Shown here: piece by piece, positions 6,564 through 6,777 of the stretch
Layout: each line of letters opens with the position of its first letter
How positions within the stretch are numbered: position 1 is the stretch's first letter
From: Gammaproteobacteria bacterium
Lineage (GTDB): Bacteria > Pseudomonadota > Gammaproteobacteria > GCA-001735895
Length of the DNA: 6,777 nt
Direction of reading: 5' to 3'
Assembly (NCBI GenBank): GCA_029864065.1
Contig: JAOTUD010000158.1
Span: forward strand, 1-6,777
The notes under the pieces: model-generated
Told to the model about the DNA's origin: nothing
Database searches by the model: none
The model's input: the letters and a program-made list of their open reading frames with translations, nothing else
Program-made: the position numbers and the translations under genes

Positions 6564-6777
6564 ATGCGCTACACGATACTGATTGCAATAGCATGCCTGC
6601 TGTTAAACGCCTGCGCTACCATGCGCAAGCCGATCGTGCCGCCGGTCGATAGCAACTTCAGCGTCCAGATCCACGCACAGTTTGACTCGTTGCCAAATTA
6701 CACCCGCCTCTATTTCCAGAACGGCAAGCAGGTCGGCGAGCAGGAACTGGACAAATGGATTACCTATTGCCGGCTGC
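6564..6777 (+). CDS. Putative lipoprotein, function unknown (truncated at window edge)
   Basis: Only the first 71 residues are visible and the gene runs off the right edge. The N-terminus is a short signal peptide: MRYT, a hydrophobic run (ILIAIACLLL), then a lipobox-like LNAC with the likely lipidated Cys17. Asn at -2 is less usual than Ala/Ser/Thr, but the pattern is acceptable. Asn/Ala/Thr rather than Asp after Cys would favour outer-membrane sorting if the host is a proteobacterium. The mature part begins with a Pro-rich linker (KPIVPPV), then a soluble region with YTRLYFQNGKQVGEQELDKW and a Cys at 69. I do not recognise the family. ATG at 6564 is the first possible start after an in-frame TGA at 6531; Met20 would delete the signal peptide. 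The Shine-Dalgarno is weak (TGGA, 3 nt away). It is divergent from the ATPase operon, and nothing in sequence links the two. Confidence 0.7.
   Translation, partial: MRYTILIAIACLLLNACATMRKPIVPPVDSNFSVQIHAQFDSLPNYTRLYFQNGKQVGEQELDKWITYCRL

Overview
The window is almost entirely one operon on the minus strand, encoding a bacterial V/A-type (rotary, vacuolar/archaeal-like) ATPase. A divergent, truncated lipoprotein gene lies at the right edge. Reading along the minus strand from about 6416 down to 1, the order is subunit H/G (peripheral stalk), C (AC39-like, c-ring to central stalk connector), I (membrane stator, a-subunit equivalent), K (c-ring proteolipid), F (central stalk), E (peripheral stalk) and A (catalytic). 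The A gene runs off the left edge with 579 sense codons and no stop. B and D, needed for a complete enzyme, are not in the window and would be expected further left.

The genes are packed very tightly. H/C, C/I and K/F join by TGATG (1-nt overlap), while F/E and E/A overlap by 8 nt. Only I/K is separated, by 12 nt, and K has its own well-placed GGAG. K is the subunit needed in many copies per complex, so this looks like deliberate translational tuning.

The 147-nt region between the divergent genes (6417-6563) holds a 9-of-10 match to the FNR/Anr consensus TTGAT-N4-ATCAA. It is followed at class II spacing by a TAAAAT -10 candidate facing the ATPase operon. This predicts oxygen-responsive control. 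A perfect TATAAT faces the lipoprotein gene.

The organism is probably a GC-rich Gram-negative bacterium, perhaps a proteobacterium, judging by the lipoprotein signal, the FNR-type site and the Shine-Dalgarno style. No taxonomic marker is present, so this is inference.

No undescribed system is evident. The points most worth a second look are the putative FNR control, the gene order, the extra hydrophobic N-terminus of K and the alanine in the A-subunit P-loop. There are no tRNA, rRNA, CRISPR, insertion-sequence or long repeat signals.
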